The position numbers and the translations under genes are program-made. The notes beneath the pieces were generated by a model. It was not told the DNA's origin, did no database searches, and worked only from the letters and a program-made list of their open reading frames with translations. DNA of 64,000 nt from Simplicispira sedimenti (GTDB taxonomy: Bacteria; Pseudomonadota; Gammaproteobacteria; Burkholderiales; Burkholderiaceae_C). Shown here one piece after another: positions 53,226 to 60,856 of the stretch. Positions within the stretch are counted from its first letter, which is position 1, and every line of letters begins with the position of its first letter. The stretch lies in NCBI RefSeq assembly GCF_022760965.1, contig NZ_JAKVIJ010000003.1:222783-286782 (forward strand), given 5' to 3'.

Positions 53226-53561
53226 GAAGCGCGCCAGACCGCCGCTGGTGCAATCTGGGAAACCAGGCACTGGAGGAACGTCCGGACTGCACAGGACAGC
53301 GTAGCAGCTAACGGCTGCCCACCGTGAGGTGAGGATCAGAGCAACAGAGACGAGTCCCGGGGGAGTGCCGCAAGGCAGACCACTGGGGGTGAAACGGGCA
53401 ATCTCTACGCGCAGCAATACCAAGTAGGCCAGCGTTGATGTGGTTCCGCAGAGCTGGCGGGTAGGTAGCATCGAGCCGGGTGGGCGACCCCCGGCCCAGA
53501 GTAATGGCGGTCACGCTGCGGGCAACCGCAGTGCACAGAATCCGGCTTATCGGCGCGCTTC
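53226..53561 (+). ncRNA. rnpB: RNase P RNA (type A)
   Basis: P1 helix formed by GAAGCGCGCC (53226-53235) and GGCGCGCTTC (53552-53561). Universal core seen: GAGGAACGTCCGGAC near 53272, AACAGAGACGAGTCCCG near 53342, and ACAGAATCCGGCTTAT near 53535. About 336 nt, normal for betaproteobacteria. It is the catalytic RNA that trims tRNA 5' ends. A GATAAT -10 box (53211-53216) precedes it, with no good -35 visible, and a run of six T (53566-53571) follows the P1 stem and should terminate it. Confidence 0.97.
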
Positions 53562-53573
53562 ACACTTTTTTAG

Positions 53574-53630
53574 CCAAAAATGGCTCCAACGCTTATGGGG
53601 CAAGCGCTGGCAGCTCTCATTTTTGATGTG
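53574..53630 (+). repeat. Dispersed ~60 bp element after rnpB
   Basis: CCAAAAATGGCTCCAACGCT then TATGGGGCAAGCGCTGGCAG and CTCTCATTTTTGATGTG. A complete and clear copy, ending right at the stop of the M48 gene. Plus strand. Confidence 0.8.
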
Positions 53631-54818
53631 TCACGGCGCTGAGCAATGGGGCGACTGCCCCTGCTGCAGCGCGTGGGCGCGCTCCACCGTGTCGGGGTGG
53701 CTGCTCAGCAGCGACCAGATCGGGTGCGCGGCTTCGGCCTTGCCCTGCTTTTGGGGCGCGGTCTGGCTCGCGCCGGACTTCTGGCTGCCTTCAGCGTCGT
53801 CCTCGTCGTGCGCGATGGCCAGCAGCAGCGTGCCCATGGGCGCCGTGGGCAGGGCGGCGTGGCGCATCAGGTCGATGGCAAAGCAGTCGGCCTCGCGCTC
53901 GTGGTTGCGCCGGTAGTGCAGCCCGGTGAGCAGCGCGCCGCCCGTGGAGAGCACGCCCGACACATCGCCCAGTGCCAGCCCCAGGCCCATTTGCAGCACG
54001 CCTTGCTCCACGACCATGCGCGTGGTGTGGCGGTGCACCACATGGCCGATCTCGTGCGCCAGCACGCCCACCAGCGCGTCGTCGTCCAGGCCCTGCTTGG
54101 CGGCCGCCTGCACCAGGCCATCGGTCATCACCACCTGCCCGCCGGGCAGGGCAAAGGCGTTGGCGCCCAGGCCGGAGCGGAATTCCAGCTGCAGCCGCGG
54201 TGCGTAGCCGGGGTAGCGCTGCAGCGCGGGCGGGATCTGCCCGGCCAGCGCATCAAAACGTGCACGCAGCTGCGCCTGGCGCTCGGGAGGCAGCTTGCTC
54301 GGCTTGAGCAGGCCATCGTCCATCTGCTGCAGGCCTTGGTCGGCCAGCGCGGCTTCCCAGCCCACGGGCACCCAGCGCGTGAGCTGTGTGGCCATCCACG
54401 GTGTGCCATAGCGGTAGAACAGGGTCAGGCCGATGGCAGCGGCCAGCAGCACGGCCAGCAGCACGCTCCAGCGCGTCTGCATGCGCTGGGCCAGGCCGGG
54501 GCGCGCGCCCGCTGCGGCCAGGGCCGCGTGCCAGGCAGACACGGCGTCGATTTCCAGGCTGCCGTGATCGCGCAGGTCCACCACCACGCGTGCCTGGGGG
54601 CGGCGCGCATTCCAGGCCTCGGGCCAGCCCACGTCCTGGTGGGCAAACACCACCGGCGCCGCGCCCGGTGCCGACAGCGGATGCAGGTGCAGCGACGGCC
54701 CCCGGGCCGTGGCCCGCAAGCCCACCAGCACCGGCCGCGCCTGGCTGCTGCGTCCGTCAAACCAGCGCCCCGGGAGCAGGTGTCGAGGCGCGCTGGTGTA
54801 TTGGTGAGAGCTGTTCAC
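53631..54818 (-). CDS. M48-family metallopeptidase with one membrane helix
   Basis: 395 residues from GTG 54818 (GAGG upstream). An N-terminal ~115-residue cytoplasmic part has a beta-rich pattern typical of the linked domain in this family; one membrane helix is at ~117-138 (WSVLLAVLLAAAIGLTLFY). The M48 domain has zinc motif VLAHEIGHVVHRH near 250 and the third-ligand region YRRNHEREADCFAIDLM near 305, and QLEFRSGLGANAFALPGG upstream. Active site intact. Likely a periplasm-facing protease of the BepA/Oma1 type with a role in envelope quality control (inference). Confidence 0.87.
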   Translation of the reverse strand: MNSSHQYTSAPRHLLPGRWFDGRSSQARPVLVGLRATARGPSLHLHPLSAPGAAPVVFAHQDVGWPEAWNARRPQARVVVDLRDHGSLEIDAVSAWHAALAAAGARPGLAQRMQTRWSVLLAVLLAAAIGLTLFYRYGTPWMATQLTRWVPVGWEAALADQGLQQMDDGLLKPSKLPPERQAQLRARFDALAGQIPPALQRYPGYAPRLQLEFRSGLGANAFALPGGQVVMTDGLVQAAAKQGLDDDALVGVLAHEIGHVVHRHTTRMVVEQGVLQMGLGLALGDVSGVLSTGGALLTGLHYRRNHEREADCFAIDLMRHAALPTAPMGTLLLAIAHDEDDAEGSQKSGASQTAPQKQGKAEAAHPIWSLLSSHPDTVERAHALQQGQSPHCSAP

Positions 54819-54874
54819 TTGCTTGCCTCCTCAGCGATGTGCATCACCCTCACCGCTGGAAGCGGGCGTGCCCC

Positions 54875-54990
54875 ATCCCAGGGCTCCCGCGCAAGGGCCG
54901 CCCCGCAGCGCTGGGAGCGTCCCCCTGCCCGATTCGCGCAGCGATTCGAGAGCGGGGGGAAGGCGCCGCAGGCGCCACAGGGGGGTGTTC
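54875..54990 (-). repeat. GC-rich gene-end repeat, copy C (after the DUF898 gene)
   Basis: On the minus strand: AACACCCCCCTGTGGCGCCT, then a GCGCCTTCCCCCC run pairing with GGGGGACG, and GGGCGGCCCTTGCGCGGGAG. It starts 5 bp after the stop of the gene and reads with it. Confidence 0.8.
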
Positions 54991-54994
54991 TCCA

Positions 54995-56263
54995 TCACCC
55001 GATCAGGTCCAGCCCCGCCGCATCGGCCAGCGCATCGCCCAGCCCGCCCTCCTGGTGGCGCAGCATTTGGCCTGCCAGCTGGTCCACGCCCCCTTTGACG
55101 TGCAGCGTGACCGATTCAAGCTTCATGGCGTACTCGCTCACCCGCGCAAAGGGCCGGTAAAAACCCAGCGTCAGCAGCGTGAGCAGCAGGTTGCGCACGC
55201 GCAGCCAGACAAACCCGCGCACACTCAGCGTGCAGCGAAAGCGGGCCACCTGGCTCACGCCGATGTTGTTCCATTGCAGCAGGAACATGCGCGCCTCGCG
55301 GTAGGCGCGTGCGGGTGCCGAGGCCAGCAGCAAGAGCATGAACAGTGCAAATAAGCCGAACAGGAACAGGAAGAACACCCACACCCCGGCGTTCTTGCCC
55401 AGGCCCGCCAGCAGCGCCACCGAGCCCCCCGCCGCCAGCGTCACCAGAGCCACCATGCCCAGCACGCACAGCAGGAACACCCCCACCGTGGCCAGCCAGA
55501 TCTTGACGAAATCCATGTACACCGGCTTCCAGCGTCCGGCCTCGGCGCCCAGGTGGGTGCGCAGCACCAGCAGGCTCTGGTAGTTGTATTCCAGCCGAAT
55601 GAAGAACAGCAGCGACAGCACCACGCCCAGCAGCAGCAAGGCCCACAGCGCCGGTGGCAGCGCGGGCATGGCGCTGCTTTTTTCGTCGCCGTCCGGGGTG
55701 GCGCCGTCCAGGGCCTGGGCCAGCTCGGGGGCCACCCAGCGCAGCCCGAACACCACCCCAATCCACACCAACGCAATGGCAAACACCGGCCAACTGGCGC
55801 TGTACACCTCGCGCCAGCTCGCCGCAAACCGCAGGCGCAGCCCGCGCCAGCGCGTGTTGCCCAACCGAAACCGCATGGCGCTGGCCCATAGGTAGGGCGC
55901 CAGCACTGCGCCGCCCAGCAGCAGCAAGGCCACGGCCGTGTCCTGCCCAGTGTCCACGGCGATGTTGTAGGCCAGCGTGAGCAGGACCAGCAGCACAAAA
56001 CCTGTCACCATCTTGCGCTGCGGCGCCGTGAATTCCAGTGGGCTGTCGGCCACCAGCGTGTGGCCATAGAAATACTGCACCGTGCGCCTGCGCGCCCAGG
56101 GGGTGTACAGGCCCAGCGTCACGATGCTGAGCAGTATGTTGACGATCCAGACACGGAAATACTCCCCACCGCGGCCGGAAAACTCCAGCGGGTGGGCGTC
56201 GATGGCTGCTGACTCCAAGGGTGCCGCCTGCGCCGATGCGTTGCTGCGGGGTGGGTGTTCCAT
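54995..56263 (-). CDS. Multi-pass membrane protein, DUF898/YjgN family
   Basis: 422 residues from ATG 56263 (GGAGGGAG upstream; the longer in-frame reading crosses a repeat). After ~30 soluble residues, the DUF898 pattern appears twice: HPLEFSGRGGEYFRVWIVNI, LLSIVTLGLYTPWARRRTVQ, YFYGHTLVADSPLEFTAPQ, then again ARFRCTLSVRGFVWLRVRNL and LLTLLTLGFYRPFARVSEYA near the end, with about six membrane helices between. Function unknown; partner of the M48 protease encoded next on the same strand, as is often seen in Comamonadaceae (from memory). Confidence 0.85.
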   Translation of the reverse strand: MEHPPRSNASAQAAPLESAAIDAHPLEFSGRGGEYFRVWIVNILLSIVTLGLYTPWARRRTVQYFYGHTLVADSPLEFTAPQRKMVTGFVLLVLLTLAYNIAVDTGQDTAVALLLLGGAVLAPYLWASAMRFRLGNTRWRGLRLRFAASWREVYSASWPVFAIALVWIGVVFGLRWVAPELAQALDGATPDGDEKSSAMPALPPALWALLLLGVVLSLLFFIRLEYNYQSLLVLRTHLGAEAGRWKPVYMDFVKIWLATVGVFLLCVLGMVALVTLAAGGSVALLAGLGKNAGVWVFFLFLFGLFALFMLLLLASAPARAYREARMFLLQWNNIGVSQVARFRCTLSVRGFVWLRVRNLLLTLLTLGFYRPFARVSEYAMKLESVTLHVKGGVDQLAGQMLRHQEGGLGDALADAAGLDLIG

Positions 56264-56305
56264 GGTCTCCCTCCAGGATGGCCGGGCAGTGTAGCAGTGG
56301 CGTGT

Positions 56306-56373
56306 GAATTTTGATCTGAAAGCGCCCGCAGCGCTTGTGTCCACAGCGCGGTTAGCTATGGTTTTTGATGGTT
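56306..56373 (+). repeat. Dispersed ~60 bp element, diverged copy
   Basis: TGAATTTTGATCTGAAAGCG, CCCGCAGCGCTTGTGTCCAC and AGCGCGGTTAGCTATGGTTTTTGAT (the last in two parts: AGCGCGGTTAGC, TATGGTTTTTGAT). Both halves recognisable but with more changes than in other copies. Plus strand, directly beside gene-end repeat copy D. Confidence 0.55.
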
Positions 56374-56378
56374 CTGCC

Positions 56379-56489
56379 ACGGCCCAGGCCAGCGGCCCCC
56401 GCGCAAGGGCCGCCCCGCCGCGCTGGGGGCGTCCCCCCTCCCGGCGAAGCCGAGAGAGGGGGGAAGGCGCGCAGCGCCACAGGGGGGTG
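56379..56489 (-). repeat. GC-rich gene-end repeat, copy D (after the RsuA-like gene)
   Basis: On the minus strand it starts immediately after the TGA: CACCCCCCTGTGGCGCTGCG, CGCCTTCCCCCCTCTCTCGG with its complement GGGGGGACGCC, GCGCGGCGGGGCGGCCCTTG and GGGCCGCTGGCCTGGGCC. The best-preserved copy in the window. Confidence 0.85.
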
Positions 56490-57275
56490 TCAGAATTTTT
56501 CCCACGGCTGCAGATAGCGCCACTGCCCCTCGGGCACCTTGGCCAGCGGCACGCGGCCGAGGCGGATGCGCTTGATGGCCAGCACCTGCAGGCCCACGGC
56601 CTCGCACATGGCCGGGATCTGGCCGGGGCGGATGCCCTTGAGCGCGAAGCGCAGCTTGGTTTCGTTTTGCCAGCTCACCTTGATGGGGGGCAGCGGCCGG
56701 CCGTTGAACGAGAGGCCGTGGCGGAGCTTTTTCAGGCCGTTGTCGGCGATCTGGCCCGCCACCTCGACGATGCACTCCTGCTCCAGCGTCTCGATGTCCT
56801 CCTGCAGCTTGCGCGCGATGCGCTTGTCCTGCGTGTAGACCACCAGCCCGCTGGCCGGCGTGGGCAGCGGCGTGAAGCATTCGAGCTGCTTGAAGTGGCG
56901 CAGCAGCACGCGGATGCCGGCAGCGTCCTCGGGCAGGTGGCTCTGCGCGTTCAGCAGCGTGAGGGCGGATGGTGCGCCCTGGCTGCGGCTGCCGTGCGCT
57001 GGCGCGCCGGTGTCCAGGCCCAGTCCGGCTTCGTAGCCTGGGGGCTTGTGCAGCAGCAGGGTGACGGGGGTGAGCTCCAGCAGGCTGGCGTCTTTCTCTA
57101 CCGTCACTGTCTGGTCGGGGCGCACGCGCGCGCCAGGGAGTTCCACCACCTGGCCTTCCACGCGCACAAAGCCGCCTTCGATGTACTGCTCGGCGGTGCT
57201 GCGCGAGCAGGCCAGTTGTTCGGCCACGCGTTTGGCCAGGCGGATGTGGCTGGGGTCAGGGTTCTTGTCGGTCAT
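56490..57275 (-). CDS. RsuA/RluF-type pseudouridine synthase homologue lacking the usual catalytic Asp
   Basis: 261 residues. N-terminal S4 RNA-binding domain (LAKRVAEQLACSRSTAEQYI, EGGFVRVEGQVVELPGARV), then the pseudouridine-synthase fold with LLHKPPGYE near 75 and IKVSWQNETKLRFALKGIRP, GQIPAMCEAVGLQVLAIKRI in the C-terminal part. Where the family has GRLDxxTxGL with the catalytic Asp, this protein reads PLPTPASGLVVYT. The Asp is absent, so it may bind rRNA without modifying it. The stop abuts a gene-end repeat. Confidence 0.85.
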   Translation of the reverse strand: MTDKNPDPSHIRLAKRVAEQLACSRSTAEQYIEGGFVRVEGQVVELPGARVRPDQTVTVEKDASLLELTPVTLLLHKPPGYEAGLGLDTGAPAHGSRSQGAPSALTLLNAQSHLPEDAAGIRVLLRHFKQLECFTPLPTPASGLVVYTQDKRIARKLQEDIETLEQECIVEVAGQIADNGLKKLRHGLSFNGRPLPPIKVSWQNETKLRFALKGIRPGQIPAMCEAVGLQVLAIKRIRLGRVPLAKVPEGQWRYLQPWEKF

Positions 57276-57296
57276 TGAATGGAGAGGGTGGGGTGT

Positions 57297-58961
57297 TCAG
57301 TTGTTGCCGGGTTGCTGCGCGCGGATGCGTTCCACATGCGCGATCAGCGAGCGCTGCGCCAGCGGCCACATGCGCGGCGGCACGTCGGCATAGGCCAGTT
57401 CCACCCACTGCTCCACCGTGCCTTCGGGCAGTGCCTGCATGGCGGCGACGACCTTGGCCTCGCGCGCCAGGCGGTGGCCCTTGAGTTGGGCGATGGCGGC
57501 GCGGGCCTCGCCCAGCACATGGCCGTGCGCGGGCAGGATGAACTCCACGCCGTGTTCGGCGCACAGCTGGTCGAGCCGGTCGAGCGCGTCGAGGTAGTCG
57601 GCCATGTTGCCGTCGGGCGGGTTGATGATGGTCGTGCTGCCGTTGAGGATGTGGTCGCCACTGAACAGCAGACCGTCTTCCCGCAGCAGCAGACACACAT
57701 GGTTGGCCGCGTGGCCTGGCGTGTGCACCACCTGCAGGGTATGGGTGATTTCGCCGTCCAGCCCTTTACCGGTGAGCGTTAGCAGCTCATCATTCGATAG
57801 CGAACGGTCGGGAGTGAACTGGCTGTCGGCACGCGCCGTGGGGGCCGAGGGCCGGCCCAGGATGGGCGGCGCGGCGCGCCCCGCGCGCAGGCACATCTGC
57901 TGCAACGGCGCGGCGCCGGGCGAGTGGTCGGGGTGCGAGTGCGTGCAGACGATCCAGCGGATGTCGCCGCCCGCCGCACGCCACAGGCGCTCCAGGTGCT
58001 CGGTGTCCGCCGGGCCGGGGTCGATGGCGACGTAGCCCGTGGCCGGGTCGCCCACGAGGTAGCTGTTGGTGCCGGGGCCGGTCATCACGCCGGGGTTGGG
58101 GGCGGTGAGGCGCTGCACGTTCTTCAAGAGCTGCACCGGGCGCTCGCTCTGCCAGTCCAGCGCGTGGGCGATCTGCCCGTCGGGGCAGACCAGGGCCAGC
58201 TCGCCGAAGGGCATCTCGTCTTCCATGTAGCGCGCTTCCTTGCCGGCCAGCAGACCGGCGCGCGGGCAGCTCGTCCACAGCGGGGCTTCGCTCACGGCGC
58301 AGGCGGCCAGCACGTCGTCCACGCGCTTGAATTGCGCCAGCCTTTGCAGCGTGCGGATGGTCGGGAAGATCATGAAGAAGCCGCCAGCCGCGTGCCGATC
58401 CAGCGCCTCCTGCGGGCGCACCCACTGGGGCTCGAACTGCTCGGCCTCGTCGGCCACGGGCGTCTGGCCCTCGGGCATGCGCGCCACGAGGAAGGGCACG
58501 TCGAAGCGCTTGGGCAGGTCGCGGTCGGTGATCCAGCGCGCCAGGGTGAACACGGCGTCGGCCGCCAGTTGCAGGCCGCGCGCCTGGCACTGCGCGGCGA
58601 AGGGGGCGTGGCGATCGAGTGCGGCGATGTCGTCGGCATCGGCCCAGCGGCCGTCAGGGTGGCGCGCCAGCAGCACGCCCAGCTCCTCGAAGCTCTCGCG
58701 GATGGCGGCGATGGCCTCGGTGAGCTGCTCGTCGCTCTGCGTGGCGCGGCGCGCGGCGGTGGCGTGCGATTGCGCATCGAGCGCGTCGATGCCGCCGCCG
58801 GGGAACACGTAGGCACCGGGCGCGAAGCTGGCTTTCGTCGAGCGGCGCGTCATCAGCACCTCCAGCCCCTGCGCCCCATCGCGCAGCAGCAGCACGGTGG
58901 CGGCGGGCAGGGCGGGGACGGGCGGGCGGGGCGGGTGCAGGAGCTGGCTGGGGCGTGTCAT
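57297..58961 (-). CDS. NUDIX hydrolase / metallo-beta-lactamase fusion
   Basis: 554 residues from ATG 58961. Residues ~15-240: NUDIX-like domain (TVLLLRDGAQGLEVLMTRRS, FAPGAYVFPGGGIDA, IRESFEELGVLLA with the RExxEE core). Residues ~270-550: metallo-beta-lactamase fold of the LACTB2 type (NPGVMTGPGTNSYLVG, IVCTHSHPDHSPGAAPLQQM zinc motif HxHxDH, HTPGHAANHVCLLL, ILPAHGHVLGEA) with a C-terminal winged-helix-like tail. Human LACTB2 cuts single-stranded RNA; the activity here is unknown. Part of the sequence (57754-57802) comes from a dispersed element read on its reverse strand. Confidence 0.9.
   Translation of the reverse strand: MTRPSQLLHPPRPPVPALPAATVLLLRDGAQGLEVLMTRRSTKASFAPGAYVFPGGGIDALDAQSHATAARRATQSDEQLTEAIAAIRESFEELGVLLARHPDGRWADADDIAALDRHAPFAAQCQARGLQLAADAVFTLARWITDRDLPKRFDVPFLVARMPEGQTPVADEAEQFEPQWVRPQEALDRHAAGGFFMIFPTIRTLQRLAQFKRVDDVLAACAVSEAPLWTSCPRAGLLAGKEARYMEDEMPFGELALVCPDGQIAHALDWQSERPVQLLKNVQRLTAPNPGVMTGPGTNSYLVGDPATGYVAIDPGPADTEHLERLWRAAGGDIRWIVCTHSHPDHSPGAAPLQQMCLRAGRAAPPILGRPSAPTARADSQFTPDRSLSNDELLTLTGKGLDGEITHTLQVVHTPGHAANHVCLLLREDGLLFSGDHILNGSTTIINPPDGNMADYLDALDRLDQLCAEHGVEFILPAHGHVLGEARAAIAQLKGHRLAREAKVVAAMQALPEGTVEQWVELAYADVPPRMWPLAQRSLIAHVERIRAQQPGNN
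57754..57802 (+). repeat. Dispersed element, diverged copy inside the NUDIX-MBL gene
   Basis: CGTCCAGCCCTTTACCGGTG then AGCGTTAGCAGCTCATCATT and CGATAGCG. The right half matches the consensus well (AGCGTTAGCAGCT..CATTcGATAGCG); the left half is weak. Plus strand, opposite to the gene, encoding part of LSNDELLTLTGKGLDG. Confidence 0.55.
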
Positions 58962-59020
58962 GGCTGCATTATGGGCAGGAGCCAGCGGCACAATGCCGGG
59001 CCTACCCCAAACACCCCACG

Positions 59021-60070
59021 ATGCACCGTTCCTCACCATCATTGCGTATTTGCCCCCGCACTGCGCGGCTGCAGCGCGCGTTGCTGGGCCTGGGCGGGGT
59101 GTGGCTGGCGCTTGCGCTGGTGCTGGCCTGGCTGGACCGGGAGGGGCGCTGGATCGACCCCGGGCGAGAGACCGTCGTGCTGGTCAAGTTGTGGATTTTT
59201 TGGGCCGTATGGGCGGTGATTCCCTGGTGTGGCGCTGCGCTGCTGGGCCTGCGCCAGCCCGCAGGGCGCAGCGCGCCGCGGCTGGCATGGCTGGGGGCGC
59301 TGGCCTTGGTGGCCTACAGCGGCCTGGTGGAGCCGCGCCTGTTGACCGTGCGCGAGCACCGCTTGCCGTTGTCGCCATCGGTGCAGGCGCAGCCGCTGCG
59401 GCTGGCGCTGGTGGCTGATGTGCATGCCGGCCTGTTCATGCGCGGCTGGCAGATCGAGCGGCTGGTGGATCGGCTCAATGCGCTGGATGTGGATGCCGTG
59501 GTGGTGGCGGGCGACTGGACCTACGAGCCGCCGCGCGATCTGCACGTGCTGCTGGCGCCGTTTGCGCGTTTGCGCCATCCGGTCTGGGGCGTGCTGGGCA
59601 ACCACGACACCGGGGCGCCCGGGCCACCGCTGGCGGCGGCGCTGCGCCAGGCGTTGCAAGGCCACGGCGTGCAACTGCTCGAAGGGCAGCGCCTGCTGTT
59701 CCGGGGCTGGGAGGTGCTGGGCCTGGGCGACCTGTGGGGCGGCGATTCGCGCGGCGACGTGGCCCGCCTGCTGCCGCCGGGGACGCCGACCGTGCCGCGG
59801 CTGGTACTGGCGCACCAGCCCGACACCGCAGCGCTGCTGCCTGCGGGCAGCGCCCGCCTGGTGCTCAGCGGACACACGCACGGCGGCCAGATCATGCTGC
59901 CCTGGATCACGCGCCACTGGGTCTTGCCCGGCATGAGTGCACAGGGCTGGTTTGAGGGGCTGAACACCACGCCGGCCGGGCCGCTGTTCGTGACGGCGGG
60001 GGTGGGCACCATTGGCCTGCCTGCGCGGCTGGCCGTAGTGCCCCGGATCGACGTGCTGCGGATCGAGTGA
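59021..60070 (+). CDS. Membrane-anchored metallophosphoesterase
   Basis: 349 residues from ATG 59021. Three hydrophobic N-terminal segments (about 20-38, 58-80 and 90-106) anchor a calcineurin-like phosphoesterase domain with LALVADVHAGLF (DxH), VVVAGDWTYEPP (GD), GVLGNHDTGAP (GNHD) and VLSGHTHGGQIMLP (GHTHGGQ). All metal ligands present. The architecture is that of YkuE/YaeI-like enzymes acting on phospholipid or UDP-sugar phosphodiesters at the membrane (family inference). Its stop is 2 bp from that of the convergent GST gene. Confidence 0.9.
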   Translation: MHRSSPSLRICPRTARLQRALLGLGGVWLALALVLAWLDREGRWIDPGRETVVLVKLWIFWAVWAVIPWCGAALLGLRQPAGRSAPRLAWLGALALVAYSGLVEPRLLTVREHRLPLSPSVQAQPLRLALVADVHAGLFMRGWQIERLVDRLNALDVDAVVVAGDWTYEPPRDLHVLLAPFARLRHPVWGVLGNHDTGAPGPPLAAALRQALQGHGVQLLEGQRLLFRGWEVLGLGDLWGGDSRGDVARLLPPGTPTVPRLVLAHQPDTAALLPAGSARLVLSGHTHGGQIMLPWITRHWVLPGMSAQGWFEGLNTTPAGPLFVTAGVGTIGLPARLAVVPRIDVLRIE

Positions 60071-60072
60071 GT

Positions 60073-60777
60073 TCAGTCGCGTGCGGGAATGGCCAGCCCG
60101 CGCTGCACGGCCGGGCGCTCCACGAACGCCGCCAGCGCACGCTGCACCTGCGGGAAGCGCTCGAACTCCACCAGCTCGCCCGCGCCGTAAAAGCCCACCA
60201 GGTTGCGCACCCAGGGAAAGATGGCGATGTCGGCAATGGTGTACTCGTCGCCCATGACCCAACGGCGGCCCGTCAGGCGCTGCTCCAGCACGCCCAGCAG
60301 GCGCTTGGATTCGGCTGCGTAGCGGTCGCGCGGGCGTTTGTCTTCGTAGTCCTTGCCCGCAAACTTGTGGAAGAAGCCGAGCTGGCCGAACATGGGCCCC
60401 ACGCCGCCCATCTGCCACATCAGCCATTGCAGCGTCTCGAAGCGCGCGGCAGTGTCTGCGGGCAGAAAGCGCCCGCTCTTGCTCGCCAGGTACACCAGGA
60501 TGGCGCCCGACTCGAACAGTGCAAAGGGCGTGCCGTCCGGGCCGTGCGGGTCGATGATGGCGGGGATCTTGTTGTTCGGGTTGAGTGAGAGGAACTCGGG
60601 CGAGAGCTGGTCGTTGGTCTCGAAGCTCACCAGGTGCGGCTCGTAGGGCAGGCCGGTTTCCACCAGCATGATCGACACCTTCACGCCGTTGGGCGTGGGC
60701 AGGGAGTAGAGCTGGATGCGGTCCGGGTGCTGGGCCGGCCATTTGCGGGTGATGGGGAAAGCGCTCAGGTCATTCAT
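60073..60777 (-). CDS. Glutathione S-transferase family protein (YfcG/YghU-like)
   Basis: 234 residues from ATG 60777. Thioredoxin-like N-terminal domain (IQLYSLPTPNGVKVSIMLVE, LNPNNKIPAIIDPHGPDGTP with the cis-Pro, and FESGAILVYLASKSGRFLP, the glutathione-binding segment), then an all-helical domain with WQMGGVGPMFGQLGFFHKFA and MGDEYTIADIAIFPWV. The Gly-Pro-Met/Phe-Gln-type segment and insertion identify the Ure2-like bacterial class that acts as a disulfide reductase or peroxidase. Transcribed alone and divergent from dapF. Confidence 0.9.
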   Translation of the reverse strand: MNDLSAFPITRKWPAQHPDRIQLYSLPTPNGVKVSIMLVETGLPYEPHLVSFETNDQLSPEFLSLNPNNKIPAIIDPHGPDGTPFALFESGAILVYLASKSGRFLPADTAARFETLQWLMWQMGGVGPMFGQLGFFHKFAGKDYEDKRPRDRYAAESKRLLGVLEQRLTGRRWVMGDEYTIADIAIFPWVRNLVGFYGAGELVEFERFPQVQRALAAFVERPAVQRGLAIPARD

Positions 60778-60856
60778 CGGAAAGCTCCTTGCGGAAAAAA
60801 CACAGCCGGACAAGGCACCGTGCCACGGTGCTGCGACAGCTACGATAATCCAAGCC

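Noticed and set aside
53049..53471. A 140-codon minus-strand frame
   Set aside because: Lies across rnpB, whose conserved core elements leave no doubt about the RNA gene.
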